Source: Candidatus Sulfopaludibacter sp. SbA3 (GTDB taxonomy: Bacteria; Acidobacteriota; Terriglobia; Bryobacterales; Bryobacteraceae). From it: 56,636 bases of DNA. The position numbers and the translations under genes were made by a program. The stretch covers positions 1 to 56,636 of the forward strand of contig CAMDED010000033.1 of assembly GCA_945893365.1 (NCBI GenBank). Reading direction: 5' to 3'. Positions 8,794 through 17,063 of this stretch are shown here, piece after piece. The notes beneath the pieces are model-generated. The model was not told where the DNA came from, did no database searches, and was given only the letters and a program-made list of their open reading frames with translations. The first letter of the stretch is position 1, and each line of letters starts with the position of its first letter.

Positions 8794-10140
8794 CTATTTC
8801 GCCCCGGCGATCGCGACCAGGTGTCCACGCGTGCGGAAGAACAGCGCGCCTTCGGACACGGCTGGGGACGCCATCGAGATCTCGCCCATTTTATTGGTCG
8901 CCATTAATTCGAAGTGCGGTCCAACCTTGATGACGTAGACCTCGCCTTCCTCGCTTGTGAAGTAGACGCGGCCCCCGGCGGCGACCGGCGACGCCGAGAA
9001 GCCGGTAGTTCCCGCGCCGAGTCTCTGCTGATAGTGCAGTTTGCCCGTCGCGGCGTCATACACCTTCAGCACGCCTCGGTCGGAACAGCTATAGAGGAGG
9101 TCGTCAACCACAAGCGGCGTCTGCATGTACGCTCCGTTCTTTGGCTCACTCCAGACGATGCCGGCGCTAGTGCGTAATCCGTCCGCGGGCGTTATGTCGC
9201 CTTCCGCGTCGGGTTTGATCGCGTAGAGCGGCGCGGGTCCGCTGTGCGCGTTCGTCACGAAAATCAGTCCGCGCGCGAGGATCGGCGTCGGAACCGGGAT
9301 GTCCCCTTCCGACCGCAAGCGCCAGCGCTCTTTGCCCGTCGCGAGATCGTAAGCCGCTATGAAAGGCCAGGCGTTCAGAACGACGAGAGCGCGGTCGCCC
9401 ACGCTTACAACTCCAGGCGTTGCCCAGCCGTGATTCGAGGCGCCCGCGCGCGACGTGCGCCACAGCTCTTTGCCGTCTAGCGCCGAGAGCGCGGCGGCGA
9501 AGGGCCGATTGCGGTCGTCGCATTGCACAATCACCTTGTCCTCGAACAACACGGGAGAGCTCGAAAAACCCCAGGAGAGGTCATAGCCTTTGGGGCCTTG
9601 ATCGATGACGCCGAAATCTTTGCTCCAGAGTTGCTTGCCATCGAGATCATACGCATAGAGCCCTTCGGAGCCGAAGAAAACGATCAGCCGCTTGCCGTCC
9701 ACCGCGACCGTCGTATTCGCGTGCGTGCCCTTCGTGTGGCGCTTCGAACGCGGGACGCCTTTATATGCGGTGCGTTCCCACAGAATCTTTCCCGTGCGTT
9801 TGTCGAGGCAGTAGACTATCCAGCTCTGCTCCCCGTTATCGTTGGCGGACGCTCCATCGCCGTAGAGGCCGACGCGCAGGGGAGCCGTTCCAGCAGCGCT
9901 TACCGCCGTGGCGACAAACAGCCGATTGCCCCAAATCACCGGGCTCGAGTGGCCGAGACCCGGAATCAGCGTCTTCCATTTGATGTTCCGCAACGGACCG
10001 GAATCCGCGTCGGCGTTCCAGGAAAGCGGGGCTGCGCCTTTGGCCACGCCGAGCGCAGAGACTCCGCGGAACATCGGCCAGTTGCCGGAATCGGACGCCA
10101 CCGCCGCGATCGAGAACAGGATGAAAAGAGCGATTCCCAT
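8794..10140 (-). CDS. Exported PQQ-like beta-propeller repeat protein (BamB-like)
   Basis: This 448-residue protein has a signal peptide (MGIALFILFSIAAVAS) and then the NWPMFRG opening of Acidobacteria/Planctomycete outer-membrane propeller proteins. Repeated blades carry GKxLW or GKxxW closers (KRTGKILWERTAYKG, LDGKQLWSKDFG, ATGKERWRLRSEGD, ATGKLHYQQRLG). It is predicted to be a WD/PQQ-like seven- or eight-blade propeller. No catalytic residues of quinoprotein dehydrogenases are obvious, so a binding or scaffold role is more likely than PQQ catalysis. The ATG at 10140 was chosen over the frame's upstream opening because it gives a clean signal peptide. A 106-base gap separates it from the same-strand upstream gene. 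Confidence 0.85.
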   Translation of the reverse strand: MGIALFILFSIAAVASDSGNWPMFRGVSALGVAKGAAPLSWNADADSGPLRNIKWKTLIPGLGHSSPVIWGNRLFVATAVSAAGTAPLRVGLYGDGASANDNGEQSWIVYCLDKRTGKILWERTAYKGVPRSKRHTKGTHANTTVAVDGKRLIVFFGSEGLYAYDLDGKQLWSKDFGVIDQGPKGYDLSWGFSSSPVLFEDKVIVQCDDRNRPFAAALSALDGKELWRTSRAGASNHGWATPGVVSVGDRALVVLNAWPFIAAYDLATGKERWRLRSEGDIPVPTPILARGLIFVTNAHSGPAPLYAIKPDAEGDITPADGLRTSAGIVWSEPKNGAYMQTPLVVDDLLYSCSDRGVLKVYDAATGKLHYQQRLGAGTTGFSASPVAAGGRVYFTSEEGEVYVIKVGPHFELMATNKMGEISMASPAVSEGALFFRTRGHLVAIAGAK

Positions 10141-10246
10141 ATGTGTCTTGCGCGCCCAAGTGGATCCGGGCCGCGCAAGGGAATTGTACCGCGGCCGGCG
10201 TTGATGCCGTGGATTCCGGCGGGACGGATGGCCGCGGCCCAATGGA

Positions 10247-12202
10247 TTATTTTGCCGGGTACCAGCCGCGGTCCCACGGAAACGCCAGCGTGGGAAGATT
10301 CGCGTAGCGGGTCATCTTGAATTCCAAACGGGAGCCGGCGCCGGGATCGAGCCGAACGGTGAAGACCGGTCCGCTGAATGCGGTGTTCTTGCCGCCCACA
10401 GTGACGGCGTCAAAGCGATGCTCGCCGTATCCGCCGGCCTGCACCGAGATCTCGCGGGGCTCGACGGGATTGGTGTTGACCAGAGTGAGAGTGGCCGAAT
10501 CCGCGCCGAGTTTCTCCACAAGCGCGCCGACATCTTCGGGCAAGCCGGCCCGGCGCTTGACAGGGTCGAAGTAGCGGAAGCGGCTGTGCAGAACCCAGAC
10601 TCGCGCCGGGGACATATACGCGCCCAGCGTCAGCTGCGCCAGCCCGTCGGTGGTCGCGGGATTGAGGTCGAGAAGGTAGTCGGCAAGCCGGGAGTCAGCC
10701 GTGGTATCGTCGTTTCGAATCGCCTCCAGTCTGCGGCGGACGCGCGCCAGATCGGCTTGCAGAGCCTTTTCGGGGAAGTCGGGAATCTTGCCTTCGAGGA
10801 ACCCGAGCCATGGCAGCGAACGGTCAGGCTCGCCGTAGCCGCCCGAACGCCCGCCTTGAGAAGGGTTGAACGACGCGGCGACCGGGATTCGCTCCATGTC
10901 CTTGCGGTCCATCGACCAGAGATAAATCTCGACCAGGCGGTCCAAATAGAGATTCGGCGAATACTGGTACCAGCTTGGCGCACCGTTGTACTTGTATCCG
11001 CGCGGATCTCCATAACCGTGAGGCAGGAGAGTGCGGCCGTTCTCGACCTTCTTTTGGGCGTAGAGGTTGTCCATCTGACGCCGCAGGACCTGCACGAACG
11101 ACGCATCGCCGCTGAGCAGGAACGCATTTCCGAATCCGGGCCACGAGCCGCTGGCGAAAGAGTTGCGATGCGCGATCTGCTCCAGTTCACCGTCGAAAAT
11201 GGTGAAGTTCCACCCGTAGGTGCCTTTCCACCACTGCCCGTTGTATTCGCCGCCTGGCTTGCCGTTGAGTCCGACGTTGGTGGGGATGTTACCGCCGGTC
11301 TCCTCCGTGCGCTGCTTCCACGCCCCGAGGTAATCGAGAACCCATTTGCGGTATTTTTCTTCGCCCGTCAGCATATAGGCGTTCAATCCGAGGATCGTCG
11401 AGGAGAGATTGAGCGGGGTGTCGCCGACGCTATCCAGATACTCGTCGCAGTGGGCGAGCATCTTCTTGTAATTCGCCTGAAGGTCGAGAAGCTTGCCGCG
11501 TCCGGCCGGGTTATGGAGTAAGTGGAAAGTGCCGGGGACCGGATCGCCGACCCAGTCATACGTGGTCGCCTTGTGCATCATCGGACCCTTGCTGCCGGTC
11601 CAGATGCTCTTGATGACTTTGTTCACCGGATCGTAGTTGGGCGCTTCCGGATCGTCTCCGGTGTACATGTTGGCGAAGCGGCGGGAGCGTTCGCGGTAAA
11701 CGTCGTTCTTGGGATCGGAGAGGCCCATCAGGAGAAAGGCGCGCATGCCTTCGCCGCTGTGGAACCAATCGGACTGAGTAATGAATTCCTTGCTGTATGC
11801 GCCATTGACCGCGAGCTTCGTCAGCGTGGTGCGGAGTTCGCCGTACTGCCTCAAGTGTCCCTCGTGACCCTTCTTGAAGAGATTGAGGACGGAGTCCGAC
11901 CCGCCGAGCGCGTGCAGCAGAGTCCAGTTCCAGAAGGTTTCGATGGCGTCGTCGGGACCGTCGAGCGTACCCCAACGGGGGGTGTGCGCGAGGTAGCCGC
12001 GCTCGTCGAGGTATTTGGCGGCGAAGCGCTCGACGGCGATGGAGTTGTAGCGGAGCAGCTCGCGTTCTAGCAGCGCCCACGCGGGGGGCGCCATCGGCGT
12101 CTTGACGTGGATGGTCAGGTCCGGACGGACGGTCTGCGCGCTGAGCAGGGCGGCCTGTGCAAGCGCCACAAGGATGGGGACGAATCGCGATGGGAGCTTC
12201 AT
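10247..12202 (-). CDS. Large exported protein of unknown function (Trp/Tyr-rich, likely alpha-helical)
   Basis: This is a 651-residue protein with a signal peptide (residues 1-22, ending ALLSA). I do not recognise a named family. The middle is rich in Trp, Tyr, Asn and Gly (ETFWNWTLLHALGG, NGQWWKGTYGWNFTIFDGE, GSWPGFGNAFLLSGD) with regularly spaced helices. This composition is seen in alpha/alpha-toroid polysaccharide lyases and glycosidases and fits an exported enzyme on plant or microbial polymers; that is inference. The C-terminal ~100 residues look like a beta-sandwich. An imperfect 23-bp palindrome sits at the start codon (12201-12223). Confidence 0.7.
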   Translation of the reverse strand: MKLPSRFVPILVALAQAALLSAQTVRPDLTIHVKTPMAPPAWALLERELLRYNSIAVERFAAKYLDERGYLAHTPRWGTLDGPDDAIETFWNWTLLHALGGSDSVLNLFKKGHEGHLRQYGELRTTLTKLAVNGAYSKEFITQSDWFHSGEGMRAFLLMGLSDPKNDVYRERSRRFANMYTGDDPEAPNYDPVNKVIKSIWTGSKGPMMHKATTYDWVGDPVPGTFHLLHNPAGRGKLLDLQANYKKMLAHCDEYLDSVGDTPLNLSSTILGLNAYMLTGEEKYRKWVLDYLGAWKQRTEETGGNIPTNVGLNGKPGGEYNGQWWKGTYGWNFTIFDGELEQIAHRNSFASGSWPGFGNAFLLSGDASFVQVLRRQMDNLYAQKKVENGRTLLPHGYGDPRGYKYNGAPSWYQYSPNLYLDRLVEIYLWSMDRKDMERIPVAASFNPSQGGRSGGYGEPDRSLPWLGFLEGKIPDFPEKALQADLARVRRRLEAIRNDDTTADSRLADYLLDLNPATTDGLAQLTLGAYMSPARVWVLHSRFRYFDPVKRRAGLPEDVGALVEKLGADSATLTLVNTNPVEPREISVQAGGYGEHRFDAVTVGGKNTAFSGPVFTVRLDPGAGSRLEFKMTRYANLPTLAFPWDRGWYPAK

Positions 12203-12223
12203 GATGTCGTATTACGATATCAT
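12201..12223. promoter_or_regulatory. Imperfect 23-bp palindrome overlapping a start codon, possible operator
   Basis: atgatgtcgta at 12201-12211 pairs with tacgatatcat at 12213-12223 around a single central base, with 10 of 11 positions matching. It overlaps and precedes the start of the 651-residue exported protein on the minus strand. Size and symmetry suit a dimeric repressor such as a GntR- or LacI-type protein, but no regulator gene is adjacent. Confidence 0.3.
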
Positions 12224-12240
12224 TCCGGAGCGATGCGCCG

Positions 12241-12574
12241 AAAGACCTGAAGGCCTCCGGCCTGCTGAAGGTCGTGATCGGCGGCGAGTTCGGGCGAAGG
12301 CCGTGGGTGGAATCGGGCGGCGTATCAACGTGCGGAACCGCCGCAACCAGAAGAACGCCGGATTCACGTATCTGGCGGCGGGCGGCGGCGTGAAGGGCGG
12401 CATGACGTACGGAGCGACCGGCGATTTCGGCGACAAAGCCATCGACAAGCCGGTCCACGTGAACAACCTGCATGCGATATTCTCCATCCGATGGGCCTCG
12501 ACCACACAAAGCTCACTCACCCCTACAGCGGCCGCAATTTCAGGCTGACCGACGTGGCGGGCATTGTCGTGAAG
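12241..12574 (+). pseudogene. Decayed duplicate of the DUF1501 gene 3' end
   Basis: The sequence is closely similar to 8121-8466, which encodes the last ~115 residues of the DUF1501 protein. Compared with it, this copy lacks 9 bases after CTGCTGAAGG, has lost single bases near 12325 (ggcggcgtatc for ggcgggcgcatc) and near 12478 (gcgatattctc for gcgaccattctc), and carries scattered substitutions. The reading frame is therefore broken at least twice. Similarity ends sharply at gtgaag on both sides. It is a remnant of a second DUF1501 gene whose 5' part is absent. Confidence 0.88.
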
Positions 12575-12639
12575 CCGTCCGCCGGCAGGCCATCGGCGAA
12601 GCGCCCGAAGGCACCGCGAACCGACGCCGTTTACGCGGC

Positions 12640-12906
12640 CTCGCCAGTCATGTGGACGCGAGCGGCCCTTACACGCTCGAAGCCACGGCTGAGGGGTTTC
12701 GACCGGCGACGCGCGAGGACGTGCGTCCGGCAAGCGAGTCCGTACGAGTGGATGTGAAATTGGCGCTGGGGGACTTGCGGCAGGCGGTAGTGGTTGAAGA
12801 AGGGCTGCTTCGCGTGGACAGCAACGCTCCCGAAGTGAGCCAGACGATGGCGGGCTCCGAGTTGCGTCAACTGCCGACCGGGAGCCGTAGCCCGACCAAG
12901 CAGTGA
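12640..12906 (+). pseudogene. TonB-dependent receptor remnant (regulatory/plug N-terminal region)
   Basis: In the frame of base 12640 the translation holds [19 protein letters not shown], then [20 protein letters not shown] and APEVSQTMAGSELRQLPTGS. This is the typical order in Acidobacterial CarboxypepD_reg/TonB receptors: an Ig-like regulatory domain, the beta-strand before the plug, then the LPxGxR plug motif. It stops at 12906 after SRSPTKQ, so the barrel is missing and no start or signal peptide is present. It is fused in frame to junk derived from the DUF1501 fragment. Confidence 0.65.
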
Positions 12907-13055
12907 ATGGCGTGTATGGAGAGGTCACCGCGCCGCGGGCGACGTTCGCCGCGCCGATCGCGTGGATCAACAATACCGACCCTTCGCGGCAACTGCACGT
13001 TTCGCTGCGGTCCGCGGGGCCGTACATTTCACCTAACTTATTGCTACGTAACTAG
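12903..13055 (+). pseudogene. Possible TonB-receptor C-terminal scrap
   Basis: The frame from GTG 12903 reads VNGVYGEVTAPRATFAAP, then INNTDPSRQLHVSLR, before running into unrelated residues and a TAG. The NNTDPSRQLHVSLR part resembles the final strand of Acidobacterial TonB receptors (DPRQIQxxLR). With the preceding fragment this suggests one receptor gene collapsed by an internal deletion. Evidence is short and weak. Confidence 0.3.
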
Positions 13056-13200
13056 TTAATATCCATTCGTTAGGCTCCATCGGTCGGCCCCGCAAGATTC
13101 CAGTTTCGTCAGTCACAGATCGGCAAGATTTTTTTCAACCTGCTAATTCAATAAGTTACAGACAAACGCGGGTCCGCGCCGCTTACGCGCGGTGTTAGTC
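13041..13200 (+). promoter_or_regulatory. AT-rich leader upstream of the particle cassette
   Basis: This is an unusually AT-rich stretch in a GC-rich window. It includes the perfect palindrome taactagtta at 13049-13058, a seven-T run near 13131, and ttcaataagttacag near 13147. It lies between gene scraps and the first cassette gene and is a plausible promoter/operator zone. No confident -35/-10 pair was identified. Confidence 0.3.
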
Positions 13201-13220
13201 TCGAATCAGAAGAAAGCGCC

Positions 13221-13275
13221 GTCCGGCTAAAGCGCCGGACATCGGGCCTTCCGCATTCATGCGGAAGGCCTTTTG
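13221..13275 (+). terminator. Tandem hairpins ending in a T-tract, terminator/attenuator
   Basis: The first hairpin is GTCCGGC/GCCGGAC at 13221-13240. The second is an 11-bp stem at 13245-13255 pairing with 13260-13270 (ggccttccgca with loop ttca), followed by TTTTGCATTT. The second is a classical intrinsic terminator. It lies about 30 bases before the first small gene of the cassette, so it either insulates the cassette from upstream reading or attenuates its own leader. Confidence 0.75.
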
Positions 13276-13303
13276 CATTTGGTCCCGGGAGATTGCGGAG
13301 AGT

Positions 13304-13486
13304 ATGCCAACAGCTAGGGCTAAGTCGAACGAAAAGATCGTGTCGGAGGCAATCAAACAGTATCGGGAGAAACTGGAGAACGCAAAACTCAAACCCACGG
13401 TCGGCGAATTCATCCGGCTGCTGGAGTTGCAGGACCAGATGAAGGCTCAGAAAATTAAGGAAATCATCGTCACATGGGTGGACTAA
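13304..13486 (+). CDS. Small protein upstream of terminase (possible small-terminase-like)
   Basis: This 60-residue helical, charged protein (MPTARAKSNEKIVSEAIKQY...) ends 13 bases inside the start of the large terminase gene, so it is translationally coupled to it. The frame is open upstream to 13259, but that start falls inside the terminator hairpin, so ATG 13304 was chosen. Its position just before TerL is that of a small terminase, but it has no visible helix-turn-helix and is much shorter than typical TerS. Function is unknown. Confidence 0.55.
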   Translation: MPTARAKSNEKIVSEAIKQYREKLENAKLKPTVGEFIRLLELQDQMKAQKIKEIIVTWVD

Positions 13487-14772
13487 AAACGTCCCTTCGA
13501 CGGGGAATCAAGTACAGTCCGCTGCCGTCGCAGAAGAGATTTCACGATTCGACGTCGAGATTCAAGGGATTCTCAGGGCCGATCGGGTCGGGAAAAAGCC
13601 AGGCGCTCTGCCAGGAGGCGATCAAGCTCAGCTATGTGAACCCGGGCCGCATGGGCCTGCTGGGAGCGCCAACATACCCGATGCTGCGGGACGCGACGCT
13701 GACGACCTTACTGGAAATTCTGGACATCAACGAGCTGCCCCACGAATTCAGCAAAGCGGAAAATGTGCTGCGAATGAAGGACACGGATTCGAGGATACTG
13801 CTTCGGTCCGTGGACGAGTTCGACCGGCTGCGCGGAACGAATCTGGCGTGGTTCGGATTGGATGAGTTGACGTACACATCCGAGCCGGCGTGGACGACGC
13901 TCGAAGGGCGGGTGCGGGATGCCGCCGCGAAGCGATTGTGCGGTTTTGCGGTCTGGACACCACGGGGTTACGACTGGGTCTACAACCGGTTCATCGCGAC
14001 GCCTTCACCGGCGTACGAAGCCATTCTGGCCAAACCGTTCGAGAACCGGCACCTGCTGGCGAACGTTCCCGACTACTACGACCGGCTAAAAAGCAGCTAC
14101 GACGAAACGTTCTACCAGCAGGAGGCTCTGGGGGCCTACCTGAACCTGAACGCGGGCCGGGTCTACAGCGCGTTCGAAAGAAACGACAATCTGCTCAACT
14201 GCGGAGCGGAGCCGGGGATGCCCCTGTTGTGGGCGATGGATTTCAACGTGGACCCGATGTGTTCGGTGGTCGCGCAGCGGTGGCGCAACACGTTCTACGT
14301 CCTGGACGAGATCGTACTGCGAGGCGCTACGACGCTCGACGCCTGCGAAGAGTTCTATAAGCGGTTTCCAGCGTGGCCCTCGGGGTTGACGATCTACGGG
14401 GACGCGTCCGGCAACAGCAGGAAGACGTCGGGCAGCTCGGACTACGACGCGATGCGAGAGTTCTTCCGGGCGAAATCGAGGATCGCTCCTTCGTTTCGAG
14501 TTCCGTCGAAGAACCCTTCGGTAAAAGAGCGGGTGACGGAAATGAACGCTAAGCTGCGGACGGCGGGGGGCGCGGTTGGGTTGTTTGTGGATCCGCGGTG
14601 CAAGGAGCTTGTGAAGGATCTGGAGCAGGTCTCCTACAAGGAGAACAGTCTTGAGATCGACAAGGACCGGGATCGAAGCCGGACGCACTTGTCGGACGCG
14701 CTCGGGTATCTGATCTGCCAGGAGCGCAGGGATCTGACGTTTGGAGAGAAGAAGGACGGCCGTCTGGTATGA
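13474..14772 (+). CDS. Phage terminase large subunit
   Basis: This 432-residue DNA-packaging motor has a Walker A motif GPIGSGKS around residues 30-37, a Walker B/catalytic carboxylate at WFGLDELTY around residues 129-137, and a C-terminal RNase-H-like nuclease domain. The nuclease domain opens with LLWAMDFNVDP, has the acidic strand LTIYGDASGN, and a late Asp in RTHLSDALGYL. The three nuclease acids are therefore visible and the enzyme looks intact. It docks on the portal and cuts and pumps DNA into the prohead. Its stop overlaps the portal start (ATGA-type). An intact TerL argues against a DNA-free tailocin. Confidence 0.92.
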   Translation: MGGLKTSLRRGIKYSPLPSQKRFHDSTSRFKGFSGPIGSGKSQALCQEAIKLSYVNPGRMGLLGAPTYPMLRDATLTTLLEILDINELPHEFSKAENVLRMKDTDSRILLRSVDEFDRLRGTNLAWFGLDELTYTSEPAWTTLEGRVRDAAAKRLCGFAVWTPRGYDWVYNRFIATPSPAYEAILAKPFENRHLLANVPDYYDRLKSSYDETFYQQEALGAYLNLNAGRVYSAFERNDNLLNCGAEPGMPLLWAMDFNVDPMCSVVAQRWRNTFYVLDEIVLRGATTLDACEEFYKRFPAWPSGLTIYGDASGNSRKTSGSSDYDAMREFFRAKSRIAPSFRVPSKNPSVKERVTEMNAKLRTAGGAVGLFVDPRCKELVKDLEQVSYKENSLEIDKDRDRSRTHLSDALGYLICQERRDLTFGEKKDGRLV

Positions 14773-16202
14773 ACTACATCAATCGAGAACATCCGGAATA
14801 CGTCGCGCGCAAGGCGACATGGAAGAAGTACAAGGATCTCTATGCGGGCGGCGAGCAGCTTCGGGAAAGCGCCCAGGAGTATCTGGTGCAGCGAAGCAAG
14901 GAACCGGCGGAAATATACGCCGAGAGGCTGAGCCGCGTCTTCTACGAGAACTATATCGGCTCGATCGTCGACTGGTACGCGGCCACGCTCCTGCGGCGCG
15001 AGCCGGTCCTGACGTACGACGGTTCGAACGAGGCGGCGAAGCGGTTCTTCAACGCGATCTCCGAAAACTGCGACTTGAAGGGAACGACCCTGACGGATTT
15101 CTTCCGGCGGAGGTTCGTCGAGGCGCTGGTTTGCGGGAAGTCGTACATCGTGGTGGACTTTCCGAGGGCGGGAGAACACGCGTTGACGCGGGCCGAAGAG
15201 GACCATCTGGGCAGGTCGCGCGCGTATCTGGTGGAGTACTCGCCGGAGGAAGTCATCAACTGGAGCTACGACCAGAACGGGTATCTGGAATGGGTGGTGC
15301 TTCGCGCGTCTTCGCTGCGGCAGGAGAAAGTGACGGACATCGACTGGGTGAAGGAGACGCACTGGGTCTACTACGACCGCGAAAACTTCAAAGTGTTCCG
15401 GCGGATCGAGAGCGGCGCCGGCCTTCGGATTGACGGAAGCGGGAGCTCGAACCCGATCGAACTCATCGACGAAGGGCGCCACGGGATGGCCTTTCAACAG
15501 AGAGTGCCCGTGTTCGAGCTGAAGATCAGCGAAGGACTGTGGCTGATGAACAAAGCGGCGCTCGTGCAGCTTGAGCATTTCAACAAGTCGAACGCGCTCG
15601 CCTGGGCGCTCACGATGGGGTTGTTCGCGATGCCGGTGATTTACTCGGACAGATCGTTCAACCAGATTGTCGGCGAATCGTACTACATCCAGCTTGGCAA
15701 AGAGGACAAGTTCGGATGGACCGAGCCGGAGGGTAAGGTTTATCAGATCGCGGCCGAGAACCTGGTGAAGCTGAAAGAAGAAATTTACAGGGTCTGCTAC
15801 CTGATGGCGCAAGCCGGCGGGGGAGGGCTGCAGGGCGCCGGACAATCGGGGCTGAGCAAGCTGCGCGACTTCAGCGTGACACAGGAAGTGCTGAGGGCCT
15901 ATGGAGACGCGGTAAAGGACTCGATGAAACAGGTGCTGCGGGCCATCGGCGCGGCCCGGCAGGACGACCTGACCGTGGATGTTTCGGGACTCGACGAATT
16001 CGACATCGGAGACTTCAGCACGGAACTGGACGACGCGAAGAAGCTGCTCGAGATGGGGATCGAGTCCGAGACGCTGAAGAAATTCCTGTTCAAGAACCTG
16101 TCGTTCAAGTATTTGTGCGACGCGAGGCAGGAAGTAAAAAGCAAGATCGCGGCGGAGATCGACGCGTCGTTTGCGAGGACGGCGCCGCGGCCGAAGCGGT
16201 GA
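14769..16202 (+). CDS. Phage portal protein (DUF4055-like)
   Basis: This 477-residue protein opens with a helix typical of DUF4055/SPP1-like portals (NREHPEYVARKATWKKYKDL). The wing and stem follow (YAATLLRREPVL, LTDFFRRRFVEALVCGKSYI), with a long C-terminal helical region ending in a positively charged tail. It forms the dodecameric channel at one capsid vertex through which TerL pumps DNA. It overlaps the terL stop by 4 bases and ends before a 241-base gap that contains a palindromic repeat. Confidence 0.88.
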   Translation: MNYINREHPEYVARKATWKKYKDLYAGGEQLRESAQEYLVQRSKEPAEIYAERLSRVFYENYIGSIVDWYAATLLRREPVLTYDGSNEAAKRFFNAISENCDLKGTTLTDFFRRRFVEALVCGKSYIVVDFPRAGEHALTRAEEDHLGRSRAYLVEYSPEEVINWSYDQNGYLEWVVLRASSLRQEKVTDIDWVKETHWVYYDRENFKVFRRIESGAGLRIDGSGSSNPIELIDEGRHGMAFQQRVPVFELKISEGLWLMNKAALVQLEHFNKSNALAWALTMGLFAMPVIYSDRSFNQIVGESYYIQLGKEDKFGWTEPEGKVYQIAAENLVKLKEEIYRVCYLMAQAGGGGLQGAGQSGLSKLRDFSVTQEVLRAYGDAVKDSMKQVLRAIGAARQDDLTVDVSGLDEFDIGDFSTELDDAKKLLEMGIESETLKKFLFKNLSFKYLCDARQEVKSKIAAEIDASFARTAPRPKR

Positions 16203-16264
16203 CGGGGAGCGAGGTCCTAGGGCTCGCCGGGAAGTAGCCGTTCCGAATTTCCCGACGGCATTGT

Positions 16265-16361
16265 GGCAGCCCGGTGGGGCAGGCCATCGTCGTTTGCGGT
16301 TTGCCGGATGCGCGGCGGAAGGCAGGCGACGAAAGACGATCGCCTGCCCCACCGGGCTGCC
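16265..16361. repeat. Host-type palindromic repeat, copy 1
   Basis: This is a 97-base imperfect inverted repeat. The outer arms 16265-16295 and 16331-16361 match at 28 of 31 positions (the first 20 bases, ggcagcccggtggggcaggc, are perfect). A semi-palindromic core gcggtttgccggatgcgcgg... lies inside. It sits in the only long gap of the head module, between portal and scaffold genes. A diverged relative lies at 19684-19763. The structure resembles REP/BIME or MITE-like intergenic palindromes. Confidence 0.85.
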
Positions 16362-16443
16362 GCTTGCAGCAGTTGCCCGGCGCGGAGGCAAGCTTTGGGA
16401 GAACAAGTTTGGCGCGCGCGAGCGCGTCGAAGCGAGGAGATGA

Positions 16444-17019
16444 ATGGACGAAAGAACGGACGATCAGGTGAATCAGCCGGCAAGCGACGTAACGTCGATT
16501 GTGCGCCAGGCGATAGACGAATACGCCCGAAAGGAGACCGCCCGGACGGAACCGGCATACAAGACCGAACTGCTCGAAGAGCGCAAGCGGCGAGAGCAAC
16601 TGGAACGGCGGCTCAATGAACTGGTGGAGGAAAACCGCCGCAGCCGGAAACAAGCCGAGGAGGCGGAGCGCGGCTCAAGCATCCGGGCGGAATTGCACCG
16701 GTTGGGCGTGGCGAAGGTGGAGCTGGCCTTCAAGGCCGTGCGAGACGACATCGTGCGGACGGAGGACGGGCGACTGGTGGCGAAGGGGGAACAGGGAGAG
16801 GTGGGCGTGCAGGAATTTCTGTCCGCCTTCGTGAACTCGAATCCCGAGTTCCTGCCGGCGCGGATATCCGGAGGGACCGGGCTGACTGGCGCGCAACGAA
16901 GCCAGTCGACCTCGGGAGGCAGTGTCGATCTGGATAAGATCCGGCCGGGAATGAGCCGGGAAGAAATGGACCGGGTGCGGCAGGAGATTCTGCGTGTCGC
17001 GTCCCAGACACTGCGGTAG
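16444..17019 (+). CDS. Capsid scaffolding protein
   Basis: This 191-residue protein sits between portal and coat genes. Its centre is a long charged coiled coil (ELLEERKRREQLERRLNEL... to about residue 75). Then come a small helical region and a low-complexity Gly/Ser/Thr linker, and it ends in a basic helix (MSREEMDRVRQEILRVASQT) like the coat-binding helix-turn-helix of P22 and phi29 scaffolds. GAGGAG lies 5-10 bases before the ATG. No prohead protease gene exists in the cassette, consistent with P22-type assembly, in which scaffold exits intact. Confidence 0.8.
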   Translation: MDERTDDQVNQPASDVTSIVRQAIDEYARKETARTEPAYKTELLEERKRREQLERRLNELVEENRRSRKQAEEAERGSSIRAELHRLGVAKVELAFKAVRDDIVRTEDGRLVAKGEQGEVGVQEFLSAFVNSNPEFLPARISGGTGLTGAQRSQSTSGGSVDLDKIRPGMSREEMDRVRQEILRVASQTLR

Positions 17020-17063
17020 AAGTCGGAAGAGTGCAGTAACGAATCAAAAGGAAAACAAACACA

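Noticed and set aside
7338-8828. 496-codon minus-strand frame opposite the DUF1501 gene
   Set aside because: It is a shadow of the DUF1501 gene; its apparent similarity to a frame opposite 12241-12574 only reflects the duplicated DUF1501 sequence.
14634-16406. 590-codon open frame on the minus strand opposite terminase end and portal
   Set aside because: It mirrors the coding frame of the portal gene on the other strand in GC-rich DNA, has low-complexity Arg/Pro composition, and has no motif.
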